DNA of 49,995 nt from Sphingomonas sp. (GTDB lineage Bacteria > Pseudomonadota > Alphaproteobacteria > Sphingomonadales > Sphingomonadaceae), in the NCBI GenBank assembly GCA_025356055.1, contig JANXUU010000122.1, forward strand, positions 1 to 49,995, written 5' to 3'. Both the position numbers and the translations under genes were made by a program. The notes beneath the pieces were generated by a model. The model saw only the letters and a program-made list of their open reading frames with translations. It was not told the origin of the DNA and searched no databases. Shown one piece after another: positions 8,947-17,421 of the stretch (positions within the stretch are counted from its first letter, which is position 1; each line of letters opens with the position of its first letter).

Positions 8947-10100
8947 AACGCAAACTTTCCATCCTTGGCGCGACCGGCTCGATCGGCGGCTCGACCCTCG
9001 ACCTTGTCGAGCGCCATCCCGACCGGTTCGAGGTCGTCGCGCTGACTGCGGCCAGCAAGGTCGCGGAGCTTGCCGATGCGGCCCGCCGCGGGGGCGCACG
9101 GCTTGCGGTCATTGGCGACGGCGCGCTGTTGCCCGAACTCGAACAGCGCCTTGCCGGGACGAACTGTCGCGCCGCAACCGGCCGGGATGCTTTGATCGAA
9201 GCTGCCACATCGGCCGACCTCATCATGGCCGCGATTGTCGGCTGCGCGGGGCTTGAACCCGTCATGGCGGCGGTTGAAGCCGGCAAGACTGTTGCGCTGG
9301 CCAACAAGGAAGCGTTGGTCACTGCCGGCGCGCTGATGATTGACTCGGCGACCCGCAACGGCGCCACCATCCTGCCCGTCGACAGCGAGCATAATGCTAT
9401 TTTCCAGTGCCTTGCCGGGAGCCGCTCGAAAGAGATCGCAAGACTCATTTTAACTGCGAGTGGCGGCCCGTTTCGCAGCCACAGTCTCACTGGGATGCGC
9501 GCTATGACCCCGGAGCAGGCGGTCGCCCATCCCAACTGGACTATGGGCGCAAAAATCTCGGTCGATTCGGCGACGATGATGAACAAGGGTCTCGAGCTGA
9601 TCGAAGCACATCATCTTTTCGGCCTACCGTCCGACCGCATCGACATCCTCGTCCATCCGCAGTCGGTGATCCACTCGATGGTTGAATATATCGACGGATC
9701 ATTGCTTGCGCAGCTCGGCAGTCCCGACATGCGCATTCCCATCGCCTACGCGCTGGCTTGGCCCGAGCGGATCGAAAGCGGGGCGGCGAGGCTTGATTTG
9801 ACCCAGATCGCCACTCTGACTTTCGAGACTCCCGATCCTGAGCGTTTTCCCGCACTTCGCCTAGCCCGCGCCGCGCTTGAAGCTGGAGGCGCCGCACCGA
9901 CTGTGCTCAACGCCGCGAACGAAGTGGCGGTTGCCGCCTTCCTCGACCGGCGCATCGGCTTCGGAGACATCGCATTGCTGGTCGAGCAGACGCTGGAGCG
10001 AACTAGCGCGCCAGCGCCCCGCTCCATCGACGAGGTTATCGACATCGACGAGCGCGCACGCCACACTGCGCGTCAGTTGATGACCGCACTCGCCGCCTAG
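8943..10100 (+). CDS. dxr: 1-deoxy-D-xylulose 5-phosphate reductoisomerase
   Basis: First committed step of the MEP isoprenoid pathway: DXP plus NADPH to 2-C-methyl-D-erythritol 4-phosphate. 385 aa. The Rossmann motif GATGSIGGSTL is at residues 9-19, with NKEALVTAG, the metal-binding VDSEHNAIFQC, and the HPQSVIHSMVEY motif further on. The C-terminal helical domain is present. ATGA overlap with cdsA, and the next gene starts on the base after this stop. The later MEP enzymes IspD and IspF are fused at 36.9-38.0 kb. Confidence 0.97.
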   Translation: MKRKLSILGATGSIGGSTLDLVERHPDRFEVVALTAASKVAELADAARRGGARLAVIGDGALLPELEQRLAGTNCRAATGRDALIEAATSADLIMAAIVGCAGLEPVMAAVEAGKTVALANKEALVTAGALMIDSATRNGATILPVDSEHNAIFQCLAGSRSKEIARLILTASGGPFRSHSLTGMRAMTPEQAVAHPNWTMGAKISVDSATMMNKGLELIEAHHLFGLPSDRIDILVHPQSVIHSMVEYIDGSLLAQLGSPDMRIPIAYALAWPERIESGAARLDLTQIATLTFETPDPERFPALRLARAALEAGGAAPTVLNAANEVAVAAFLDRRIGFGDIALLVEQTLERTSAPAPRSIDEVIDIDERARHTARQLMTALAA

Positions 10101-11228
10101 ATGCTCGCCCAGCCTCCAGTCTGGTTTATCGCGATCGCATTCCTGTGCGCGATCGGGCCACTCGTGTTCCTCCACGAGCTCGGCCACTATCTTGTCGGGC
10201 GCTGGTTCGGGGTCGGGGCGGACTCATTCTCGATTGGATTTGGTCCCGAGCTCGTCGGCTGGACCGACAAGCGCGGCACGCGATGGAAGGTCGGGCTGCT
10301 CCCGCTGGGCGGCTACGTCCGCTTTGCCGGCGATGCGGACGTCGCAAGTCGCCCGGACTCTGCGCAGCTGAGCGAAGACGACCGGGGTAGGAGCTTCCAG
10401 CTTAAGCCATGGTGGCAGCGTTTCCTCATCGTGCTAGCCGGCCCGGCAACCAATTTCATCGTCGCCATCCTGATCTTCACCGGTTTCTTTCTCGCCCTGG
10501 GCATGCCAAACAGCCCGCCTGTCGTTGGTCGCGTGCTTCCGCACTCCACCGCGCTCGCTATCGGCATGCAGCCCGGCGACCGTCTTGTATCGATCGGCGG
10601 CACCTCGATCGAAACGTTCGAAGACATCAAGCGTACTGTTGGGTTGCGCCCGGGCGAGACGCTCGACATCCGCTTCGTCCGGGGCGGCAGCAATTATGTC
10701 CGTTCCGCGAAAATCGCCGCCTTCGACCTCCGCGATCAGTTCGGCCAATCGGCGCGCATCGGACTGCTTGGGATCGTCCCCAGCACGCAGCAATGGGTCC
10801 GCCCACCGCTACTGTCGGTGCTTCCACAGGCGACTCGCTTCACCTTCGCGATTACCCGCTCGATGATCGACGGGCTCGGACAGATCATCAGTGGCCAGCG
10901 TTCGGTGAAGGAATTGGGCGGCACGTTAAAAATGGCGCAGATGGCCGGACAACAGGCCAGGCTCGGCCCATTTCAATTTATCGAGCTGGTTGCGCTGTTC
11001 TCAATTAATCTGGGATTTATCAACTTGTTGCCAGTGCCGATGCTCGACGGCGGCCACCTCTTCTTTTATCTTGTCGAGGCGGTTCGGCGGCGGCCGGTTA
11101 GTGACCGGGCGCAGGAATGGGCGTTTCGTGGCGGGCTGGCGCTGATCCTTGCGCTGCTCCTGTTCACAACCGCGAACGACCTCGGCTCGTTCGGAGTTTG
11201 GGCACGGCTCGGCCGGTTGATGGGCTGA
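10101..11228 (+). CDS. rseP: Site-2 RIP metalloprotease RseP
   Basis: Intramembrane zinc protease that cleaves anti-sigma factors and leftover signal peptides. 375 aa. HELGH (residues 25-29) supplies the zinc ligands and catalytic Glu in the first transmembrane helix. A PDZ-like domain lies around residues 130-215. NLLPVPMLDGGH near residues 308-319 gives the third ligand. C-terminal transmembrane helices follow. It starts directly after the dxr stop and precedes bamA. No anti-sigma gene is in the window. Confidence 0.95.
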   Translation: MLAQPPVWFIAIAFLCAIGPLVFLHELGHYLVGRWFGVGADSFSIGFGPELVGWTDKRGTRWKVGLLPLGGYVRFAGDADVASRPDSAQLSEDDRGRSFQLKPWWQRFLIVLAGPATNFIVAILIFTGFFLALGMPNSPPVVGRVLPHSTALAIGMQPGDRLVSIGGTSIETFEDIKRTVGLRPGETLDIRFVRGGSNYVRSAKIAAFDLRDQFGQSARIGLLGIVPSTQQWVRPPLLSVLPQATRFTFAITRSMIDGLGQIISGQRSVKELGGTLKMAQMAGQQARLGPFQFIELVALFSINLGFINLLPVPMLDGGHLFFYLVEAVRRRPVSDRAQEWAFRGGLALILALLLFTTANDLGSFGVWARLGRLMG

Positions 11229-11315
11229 GAAGCTTGATCGGCGGCGGGGGTTAGGGCAGGGCCGCAATGGGCGTCCGGTATGACGCCCGATTTGCTATTT
11301 GAAGGGCGGGCACGC

Positions 11316-13979
11316 GTGAACGCAGCGACCAATACTTACTTCCGGCGTGCCGGGGCGATGCTCCTTATCGGTACCGCGCTTGGCTCGGGCGCAGCGCCGC
11401 TTTTGGCGCAGACACTTGCCGCGGCCCAGCCAGCGGCGATAAAAGCGAGTGCTGCGCCTGCCGCTTCGGTCAACACCGTTGCTCCGCCAAGCTCGGGTAC
11501 GATCCAGTCAATCACGGTGCGCGGTGCCGAACGGCTCGAGCCTGACACGATCCGCGCGTATGCCAATCTCGCGCCCGGCCAGACCTATACCACCGAGACG
11601 CTCGATACCGCGCTCAAGGACCTTTACGCAACCGAGCTGTTCGCCGACGTCGTCATAGCCGGCGCGGACACCGGCAACCTCGTCATTACCGCTCGCGAGA
11701 ACCCGGTTATCAACCGAATTGTGCTAGAGGGCAACAAACGGCTGAAGTCGGACAAGATTACGCCCGAGATCAAGCTCGCTCCGCGCCAGATATTTACGCG
11801 CTCCAAGGTTCGCGCCGATGTCGATCGGATCATTGAGCTGTACAAGCGCCAAGGCCGCTTTGCTGCCAGCGTCGAGCCCAAGATCGTGCAACTCGACCAG
11901 AATCGTGTCGATCTCGTGTTCGAAATTCACGAGGGCGACAAGTCCAAGGTACGCGCGATCAACATCATCGGCGCCGAGCATTTCGGGGTCGGCCAACTCA
12001 AGAAGCAGATGTACACCAAGCAGGCGGGCGGTCCACTTGGCTTTCTCAAGTCAAACGACAGCTATGACCCCGATCGCTTGGCCGCCGACCAGCAAAAGCT
12101 CCGGGCCTTCTACCTGACGCAGGGCTATGCCGACTTTAGAGTCGTCAGTGCGCTTGCCGAGCTCACGCCCGATCGCAAGGATTTCGTTATTACCTATGTG
12201 GTCGAGGAAGGCCCCCGGTATAAATTCGGAAAGATTACCGCCGAAAGCGACCTTCGCGATCTTAATGCTGCAAAGCTCAGCAACTTGGTCAAGCTCAAGG
12301 AAGGCACTTGGTTCAATGCCAAGGCAGTCGAAGACACGGTCACTTCGCTCAATGAGTTGGCCGGTAATCTCGGCTACGCCTTTGCAGACATCTCCCCCAA
12401 CTACGACCGCGATACCGAACATCATGTCATGAACATCGCGTTCCACGCCAACGAGGCGTCGCGGGTTTACGTCGAACACATCAATATCCAAGGCAATACC
12501 GCGACGCGCGACAAGGTCATCCGCCGGGAGTTTCGCGTGAACGAGGGTGATGCCTTCAACGCGCTCAAGATAAAGCGCTCGCAGGACCGCATCCAGAGCC
12601 TCGGCTTCTTCCAGGAAAAACTGGAGATTAAGCAGACCCCGGGAAGTACGCCCGATCGGATTGATCTCGGCGTCGACGTCGAAGAAAAATCGACCGGCCA
12701 GCTTCAGCTGTCAGCGGGCTATTCAAGCCTTGAGAAGTTCATTATCTCAGCCTCGATCGAGCAGAATAATTTCCGCGGCATGGCGCAGACGCTATCAGCC
12801 GGGATCAACTATTCGCGCTACTCGAAGTCGATCCAGCTGGGCTTCACCGAGCCTTATTTTCTCGACAAGCAGATCCTATTGGGCGGGGATATCTTTCGGC
12901 AAGATAATAACAGCTTTAATTACATCGGGACGACTCGCAATACCACTTATTCGCAACTCCGGACCGGCGGCGACATCAAGCTGGGCTTTCCGATCACCGA
13001 ATTCGCGAGTTTTGGCACACGCTACTCACTGATCCAGGACAAGGTCAGTCTCGACAGAAGGACGTTCTACACTGACCCCGACGGCACTGGTCCGCTCGCT
13101 GCGACCTGCGATCCGTTGAAGGCTGGTCGCTACCTTTGCGACGAAATTGGAAAGCGGATTACGTCGTCGGTGGGATATTCGCTTGGCTACGACAATACAG
13201 ACGGTGTTCGGCCGACGCGCGGTCAGCGACTGGCTTTCAGTCAGGATTTTGCGGGTCTCGGCGGTGACGTGAAATATATTCGCAGTCAGGCCAATGCGAC
13301 AAAGTATTTTGGCCTTCCCAAGGGCTTCGTATTTTCGATCCACGGCGAGGGGGGTTACATCCTCCCGTTTTCCAGCGCGCCGCGCGCTGGTGTCGACGCG
13401 GTCCGCCTGACCGACCGCTTCTTCGGTGCCCAGCTTCGCGGCTTCGATATTCGCGGTATCGGGCCGCGCGTCACGCGTCAGCAATATGATCTCGCCGGCG
13501 CACTTGTCCCGGTTACAAAAAACAGCAACTTCAGCGACTCGCTTGGCGGTCGCGCCTACTACATGGGACGACTCGAGATGGAGATCCCGCTCGGTTCCGG
13601 CGCACGCAGCCTTGGTCTGCGCCCGTCGGCATTCGTCGATGCGGGCTCGGTGTGGTCGTTGAGGTCCCCAACCCTCACCAATATCGGCATTATTTGTACG
13701 CCGACAGCGACCAATACGACCGGAATTCCGCTTTTCCAAAACCCTGGAACCCTGTGCCCCGGAGAGACCACGACAACCCCGAGCGCCAACTATTCGCGCA
13801 GCCCCGGCTATCGCGAATTCTTTCTGGGCAACTCGCCCAAACCGCGTCTGTCGATTGGCATCGGCGTCAACTGGACTTCGCCCTTCGGCCCCTTGCGCAT
13901 CGACCTCGCCAAGGCGCTGCTCAAGCAGAAGGGCGACGAAACCAAGCTTTTCTCATTCAACGTAGGAACCCAATTCTAA
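11316..13979 (+). CDS. bamA: Outer membrane protein assembly factor BamA
   Basis: Omp85 insertase that folds beta-barrels into the outer membrane. From the GTG at 11316 it is 887 aa. A signal peptide with the hydrophobic run AMLLIGTALGSGAAPLLAQ comes first. POTRA repeats follow (TIQSITVRGAERLEPDTIR starts the first). The C-terminal barrel ends in FSFNVGTQF, with the terminal aromatic of the beta-signal. GAAGGGCGGG lies 5 nt before the GTG. The ATG at 11280 adds 12 residues with no ribosome binding site, so GTG is preferred. The barrel contains a sphingomonad-like insert with two cysteines (near IICTPT and GTLCPG). Confidence 0.95.
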   Translation: MNAATNTYFRRAGAMLLIGTALGSGAAPLLAQTLAAAQPAAIKASAAPAASVNTVAPPSSGTIQSITVRGAERLEPDTIRAYANLAPGQTYTTETLDTALKDLYATELFADVVIAGADTGNLVITARENPVINRIVLEGNKRLKSDKITPEIKLAPRQIFTRSKVRADVDRIIELYKRQGRFAASVEPKIVQLDQNRVDLVFEIHEGDKSKVRAINIIGAEHFGVGQLKKQMYTKQAGGPLGFLKSNDSYDPDRLAADQQKLRAFYLTQGYADFRVVSALAELTPDRKDFVITYVVEEGPRYKFGKITAESDLRDLNAAKLSNLVKLKEGTWFNAKAVEDTVTSLNELAGNLGYAFADISPNYDRDTEHHVMNIAFHANEASRVYVEHINIQGNTATRDKVIRREFRVNEGDAFNALKIKRSQDRIQSLGFFQEKLEIKQTPGSTPDRIDLGVDVEEKSTGQLQLSAGYSSLEKFIISASIEQNNFRGMAQTLSAGINYSRYSKSIQLGFTEPYFLDKQILLGGDIFRQDNNSFNYIGTTRNTTYSQLRTGGDIKLGFPITEFASFGTRYSLIQDKVSLDRRTFYTDPDGTGPLAATCDPLKAGRYLCDEIGKRITSSVGYSLGYDNTDGVRPTRGQRLAFSQDFAGLGGDVKYIRSQANATKYFGLPKGFVFSIHGEGGYILPFSSAPRAGVDAVRLTDRFFGAQLRGFDIRGIGPRVTRQQYDLAGALVPVTKNSNFSDSLGGRAYYMGRLEMEIPLGSGARSLGLRPSAFVDAGSVWSLRSPTLTNIGIICTPTATNTTGIPLFQNPGTLCPGETTTTPSANYSRSPGYREFFLGNSPKPRLSIGIGVNWTSPFGPLRIDLAKALLKQKGDETKLFSFNVGTQF

Positions 13980-14551
13980 TGACCAAGCTCGTCCTTCTCG
14001 CGTCGCTCGCCGCCGCATCGCTTACCCTTCCGGCCATCGCTTCGGCCGCGCCCGCCAACATCGTCGTTGTCGACAATGAGCGCGTCTATGCCGAGTGCAC
14101 CGCGTGCAAGGCGGCGCAGGTGACGCTTCAGTCGCAAGCTAATGCGATGCAGGCGCGTCAGGCCGCGCTGGCAGCTCCGCTCAAGGTCGAGGCGCAATCG
14201 CTGCAAACCGCCGCCGACGCGCTGGCGGGCAAGGCCCCCGATGCCGCGCTCCAAGCCCGCGCGAGCGCCTTTCAGACCCGCCAAAACAGCGCCAACCAGG
14301 AGTTGCAGCGCCTTCAGCAGAACCTCCAGTCCATCCAAGCCAACGTCCTTCGCCAGATCAACACTCGTCTCGGGCCGGCGATCAACCAGGTGATGGTCGC
14401 CAAGGGCGCCAATCTCGCCGTCGACGTCAACGCTACCCTCGCCCATGGCGCAGCGCTCGACGTGACCAGCGACGTGCTCGTCGCGCTCAACGCGAGCTTG
14501 CCTTCGGTCAGCGTAACTCCGGGGGCTGCCGCGGCCACCACCGGCCGCTAG
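13979..14551 (+). CDS. skp: OmpH/Skp family periplasmic chaperone
   Basis: Holds unfolded outer-membrane proteins for BamA. 190 aa. A signal peptide ([23 protein letters not shown]) is followed by [21 protein letters not shown] and a long Gln/Ala-rich coiled coil (about residues 45-130), the arms of the chaperone. The ATG overlaps the bamA stop (TAATG). The Cys-x2-Cys near the start of the mature protein is unusual for E. coli Skp and may mark the sphingomonad version. Orthology rests on position and architecture more than on sequence identity. Confidence 0.85.
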   Translation: MTKLVLLASLAAASLTLPAIASAAPANIVVVDNERVYAECTACKAAQVTLQSQANAMQARQAALAAPLKVEAQSLQTAADALAGKAPDAALQARASAFQTRQNSANQELQRLQQNLQSIQANVLRQINTRLGPAINQVMVAKGANLAVDVNATLAHGAALDVTSDVLVALNASLPSVSVTPGAAAATTGR

Positions 14552-14558
14552 GCTGAAC

Positions 14559-15032
14559 ATGAGCGAAGAAGGGCGACCGGCGCTCGGCCCGATGGGCGTG
14601 CGCGAGGTGATGGCGGCGCTGCCGCACCGCTATCCCATGCTGCTCGTCGACCGGGTCGAACTCCTAGAACCCGACGTGCGCATCGTTGCCACCAAGGCGG
14701 TGACGATCAACGAGCCCTTCTTCGCCGGCCATTTTCCCGGGCGACCGATCATGCCTGGGGTGCTGATTGTCGAGGCGCTAGCTCAGGCCGCCGGTGTCCT
14801 CGCGGTCGAAAGCCTCGGTCTCGCCGGTTCGGGCAAGCTGGTCTATTTCATGGCGATCGACGGCGCGAAGTTTCGCACTCCGGTCGAACCCGGCGTCTTG
14901 CTCACGCTTGAGGTCGAGTTCGTCCAGAAGCGCTCAACCGTGTGCAAGTTCACTGGCCGCGCCAAGATCGGTGACAAACTTGCCGCCGAAGCCAATTTCA
15001 CCGCAATGATCGCCGATCCGCCCGCTAATTGA
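14559..15032 (+). CDS. fabZ: 3-hydroxyacyl-ACP dehydratase FabZ
   Basis: Dehydrates 3-hydroxyacyl-ACP in fatty-acid elongation. 157 aa hot-dog fold. The catalytic His lies in [19 protein letters not shown], and the catalytic Glu in [11 protein letters not shown]. The active-site context and [13 protein letters not shown] are textbook FabZ. It follows skp after 7 nt; in many proteobacteria lpxD would lie between them and lpxA would follow, but here neither is present. It is convergent with btuD, with 3 nt between the stops. Confidence 0.96.
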   Translation: MSEEGRPALGPMGVREVMAALPHRYPMLLVDRVELLEPDVRIVATKAVTINEPFFAGHFPGRPIMPGVLIVEALAQAAGVLAVESLGLAGSGKLVYFMAIDGAKFRTPVEPGVLLTLEVEFVQKRSTVCKFTGRAKIGDKLAAEANFTAMIADPPAN

Positions 15033-15035
15033 CGT

Positions 15036-15737
15036 TCAGGCCCGTCTAATTCGCCAGCCATCGGCGCTCGACTCGACCCCAAATAAATCGCCCAACAGGG
15101 GCCGCATCGCATTTGGCGGCCCATCGCCAACGACCGCGCCATCTCGAAGTAGGATCAGCCGATCAAAGGCGTGGATCTGCGCGATGTCATGAAGTGCAAT
15201 GATCACGGCCGTGCCACTCTTTACCGCCGAGCGCAGCAACTCGAGCGTGCGCAAGGTCCAGTAAGGATCAAGATTGGCCAGCGGTTCGTCGAGCAGCAGC
15301 AACCGGGGCTCCGCGACCATTGCGCGCGCCAGCAAGGCTCGCGACCGCTCCCCAGTCGAAAGCGCTCCAATCGTTCGATCGCGCAGATCGCCGAGCGCAA
15401 AGTCCGACATCATCCGCTCGACCCGCCCCTCGTCTTGGCCACCAAGCCCCAAGGCGATGATATCGCAAACACGGATCGGCCACGCCACTTCGCGCATCGC
15501 GGGCAGCAAGGCGAGAAGCGAGCGCCGCCGCGCCTCTGAAGCTCGATCGAGGTCTTCGCCGGCAATTAGGACGGTCCCGCCAGCCCCCGGCACTCTCGCG
15601 AGCGCGCGCAGAAGGCTCGTCTTGCCGCTCCCGTTGGTTCCAACCAGCGCGATCATCTCCCCCCCTGAGCAGGCAAGATCAACCGGGGCGAGACGCGGCA
15701 CGAGCGACAGGCCAGCGGCGTCGAGCAGTCGCTTCAC
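15036..15737 (-). CDS. btuD: ABC transporter ATPase, vitamin B12 import
   Basis: Cytoplasmic ATPase of a BtuCD-F type importer. From the GTG at 15737 (overlapping the btuC stop as GTGA) it is 233 aa. Walker A is GTNGSGKTS (about residues 35-43), the signature LSTGERSR, and Walker B LLLLDEPLANLD with the switch His in IALHDIAQ. The reading frame continues upstream inside btuC, but that part is not conserved. Substrate assignment comes from the cobalamin riboswitch and btuB upstream. By sequence alone it could be a siderophore ATPase. Confidence 0.88.
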   Translation of the reverse strand: MKRLLDAAGLSLVPRLAPVDLACSGGEMIALVGTNGSGKTSLLRALARVPGAGGTVLIAGEDLDRASEARRRSLLALLPAMREVAWPIRVCDIIALGLGGQDEGRVERMMSDFALGDLRDRTIGALSTGERSRALLARAMVAEPRLLLLDEPLANLDPYWTLRTLELLRSAVKSGTAVIIALHDIAQIHAFDRLILLRDGAVVGDGPPNAMRPLLGDLFGVESSADGWRIRRA

Positions 15738-16672
15738 AGGCTTAGTCCGCGTCGTTGATGGGTGATCAGCCATAAGAACAACGGCGTTCCGACCAACGCG
15801 GTGATCACTCCAATCGGGATTGGCCGATCGATCGCTCGCGTTGCAAGATCGGCCAGCAACAACAGCAGTGCCCCGATCAGCGCCGCCGGAAGCATTGCGC
15901 GCCCCGGGTGCCCCCGGGTTAGCAGGCGGGCGAAATAGGGCGCGATCAGTCCGATGAACCCGACTGCACCGCACACCGAAACGCATGCCCCAACCGCGAT
16001 CGCGCTCAATCCGACAACCGAGCGTCCGATCCGTTGAGGCGAATGACCCAAGGATGCCGCGACATCCTCGCCGAGCGCTAGCAAATCGAGGACTCGCGCC
16101 CGCTGCGCCAAGAAGGCAGAGGCGATAGCGGCCGGAACTAGCGCCGCAGCTGCCTGGCCGAGGCTGCGGTCGGTGAAGCTGCCCATTAACCATTCAAATG
16201 CGTCGTAGAAGGCAAAGGGGGAAGGGGCGAGCGCGAGCACCAGGCTCGTCGCTGCGCCGCATGCCAGCGACACCCCGATCCCGCCGAGCAAAAGCGTCGT
16301 CGTCTGCGCGCGCTGTCCAGCGATCGTCAGCAATGCGGCCAGCGCGGCAAGGGCCCCCGCCGCTCCGCACGCCGCCAACGCCAGCGGGTCATTCAGCCCA
16401 AGCCAATAGGCGCCCACGACCGCGCCCAATGCTGCTCCGCTGCTGCTCCCGGTGACATCGGGCGAAGCAAGCGGATTAGCGAACAGAGCTTGAAGTGCCG
16501 ATCCCGTCAGCCCTAGCGTTGCACCATAGCCGACGACCAACAGAGTGCGGGGCAAGCGAAGTTCGACTAGCAATAGAGTGCGAAGCTGCGGGTCGAGCGC
16601 GAGAATGCTGGTTGGGGTCAGCGAATGCACCGCTGCGAGGAGGAGGACGATGATCAAGAGAAAAAGCTTCAT
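15734..16672 (-). CDS. btuC: BtuC/FecCD family permease, vitamin B12 import
   Basis: Inner-membrane permease of the importer. 312 aa with about nine to ten hydrophobic helices. The family motifs RLPRTLLVVGYGATLGLTGS and NPLASPDVTGSSSGAALGA are near residues 40-80, and GFIGLIAPYFAR with its coupling-helix region near residue 240. The start overlaps the btuF stop (ATGA) and the end overlaps btuD (GTGA), so the three are translated as a unit. Confidence 0.9.
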   Translation of the reverse strand: MKLFLLIIVLLLAAVHSLTPTSILALDPQLRTLLLVELRLPRTLLVVGYGATLGLTGSALQALFANPLASPDVTGSSSGAALGAVVGAYWLGLNDPLALAACGAAGALAALAALLTIAGQRAQTTTLLLGGIGVSLACGAATSLVLALAPSPFAFYDAFEWLMGSFTDRSLGQAAAALVPAAIASAFLAQRARVLDLLALGEDVAASLGHSPQRIGRSVVGLSAIAVGACVSVCGAVGFIGLIAPYFARLLTRGHPGRAMLPAALIGALLLLLADLATRAIDRPIPIGVITALVGTPLFLWLITHQRRGLSL

Positions 16673-17421
16673 CGCATGACCCGCCGGAGCCGTTCGATCT
16701 CAGCGATCATCAAGGGGCCGGCGCAGGTCCAAGGGCGACCGTCGGTGGTCATTCGGCGGGCAGGGGTACGGGCCACTATCGGGTGGGTCAGCCAGCGCTC
16801 GCCTTGAGACATCTGGCTCGAACGATAATCGCTTATCAGCAACAGCTTGGGGGGATTTGTTGCGAGTACTTCCAGGCTTAATTTGCCCCCAGCAAGAGGG
16901 CGTTGCGCGAAGCCTGCCGTACGCATCCATTGCGCCCCGAGGGAGCCCAGCGACTGGCTGATTCCGCCGTGGCCCAAATAGATGGAATCGACGCCAATTC
17001 GTGGCGAACTCGCGCGCAATCGGGCGAGTTTGGCGATCAACGCATCGGCTCGGCGGGTGTCGCCGAGGGCTTCTGCCACGGTGCGGAGATTTGCCGCGAC
17101 TTCGTCGAGCGAGCTTGGCTGGGGGAGATGAACAACGCGCATCCCAAGCGCGCGCGCGATTGCTCCGCTCGACCGCCCACCATTGCTGCCCATGGTTAGT
17201 ACCACGTCGGGGCGAAGCGCGATGATGTCTTCGATCCGGCCGCGATTGCCGGGGACACGCTGCGCCAGCGGGGCGAGCGAGGTTTCGGCCGGATCCTGGG
17301 CGAGGCGCGAAACGCTCGTCACCTCTCCCGACCGTGCCAGCAGCAGCAGATATTCGTCGCTGCACAGGTTGAGCGAGGCAATCCGAACGCTAGCTACCAA
17401 GACCGACGCGAAGACCGCCAT
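16669..17421 (-). CDS. btuF: Periplasmic cobalamin-binding protein, BtuF-like
   Basis: Class III substrate-binding protein delivering B12 from the outer-membrane receptor to BtuCD. 250 aa from the ATG at 17421. A short hydrophobic start (MAVFASVLVASVR) runs straight into IASLNLCSDEYLLLL, the usual start of the N-lobe. RPDVVLTMGSNGG and the long linking helix follow. The start lies inside the 3' end of btuB (32 nt overlap). The export signal is unusually short. Residue conservation for B12 versus heme or siderophore cannot be judged by eye; context decides. Confidence 0.83.
   Translation of the reverse strand: MAVFASVLVASVRIASLNLCSDEYLLLLARSGEVTSVSRLAQDPAETSLAPLAQRVPGNRGRIEDIIALRPDVVLTMGSNGGRSSGAIARALGMRVVHLPQPSSLDEVAANLRTVAEALGDTRRADALIAKLARLRASSPRIGVDSIYLGHGGISQSLGSLGAQWMRTAGFAQRPLAGGKLSLEVLATNPPKLLLISDYRSSQMSQGERWLTHPIVARTPARRMTTDGRPWTCAGPLMIAEIERLRRVMR

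Noticed and set aside
13652-13978. Upstream extension of the skp frame
   Set aside because: It overlaps bamA in another frame; the signal peptide starts at 13979.
15738-16193. Upstream extension of the btuD frame
   Set aside because: The extra residues lie inside btuC in another frame and show no ABC features; the GTG at 15737 overlaps the btuC stop in the usual way.
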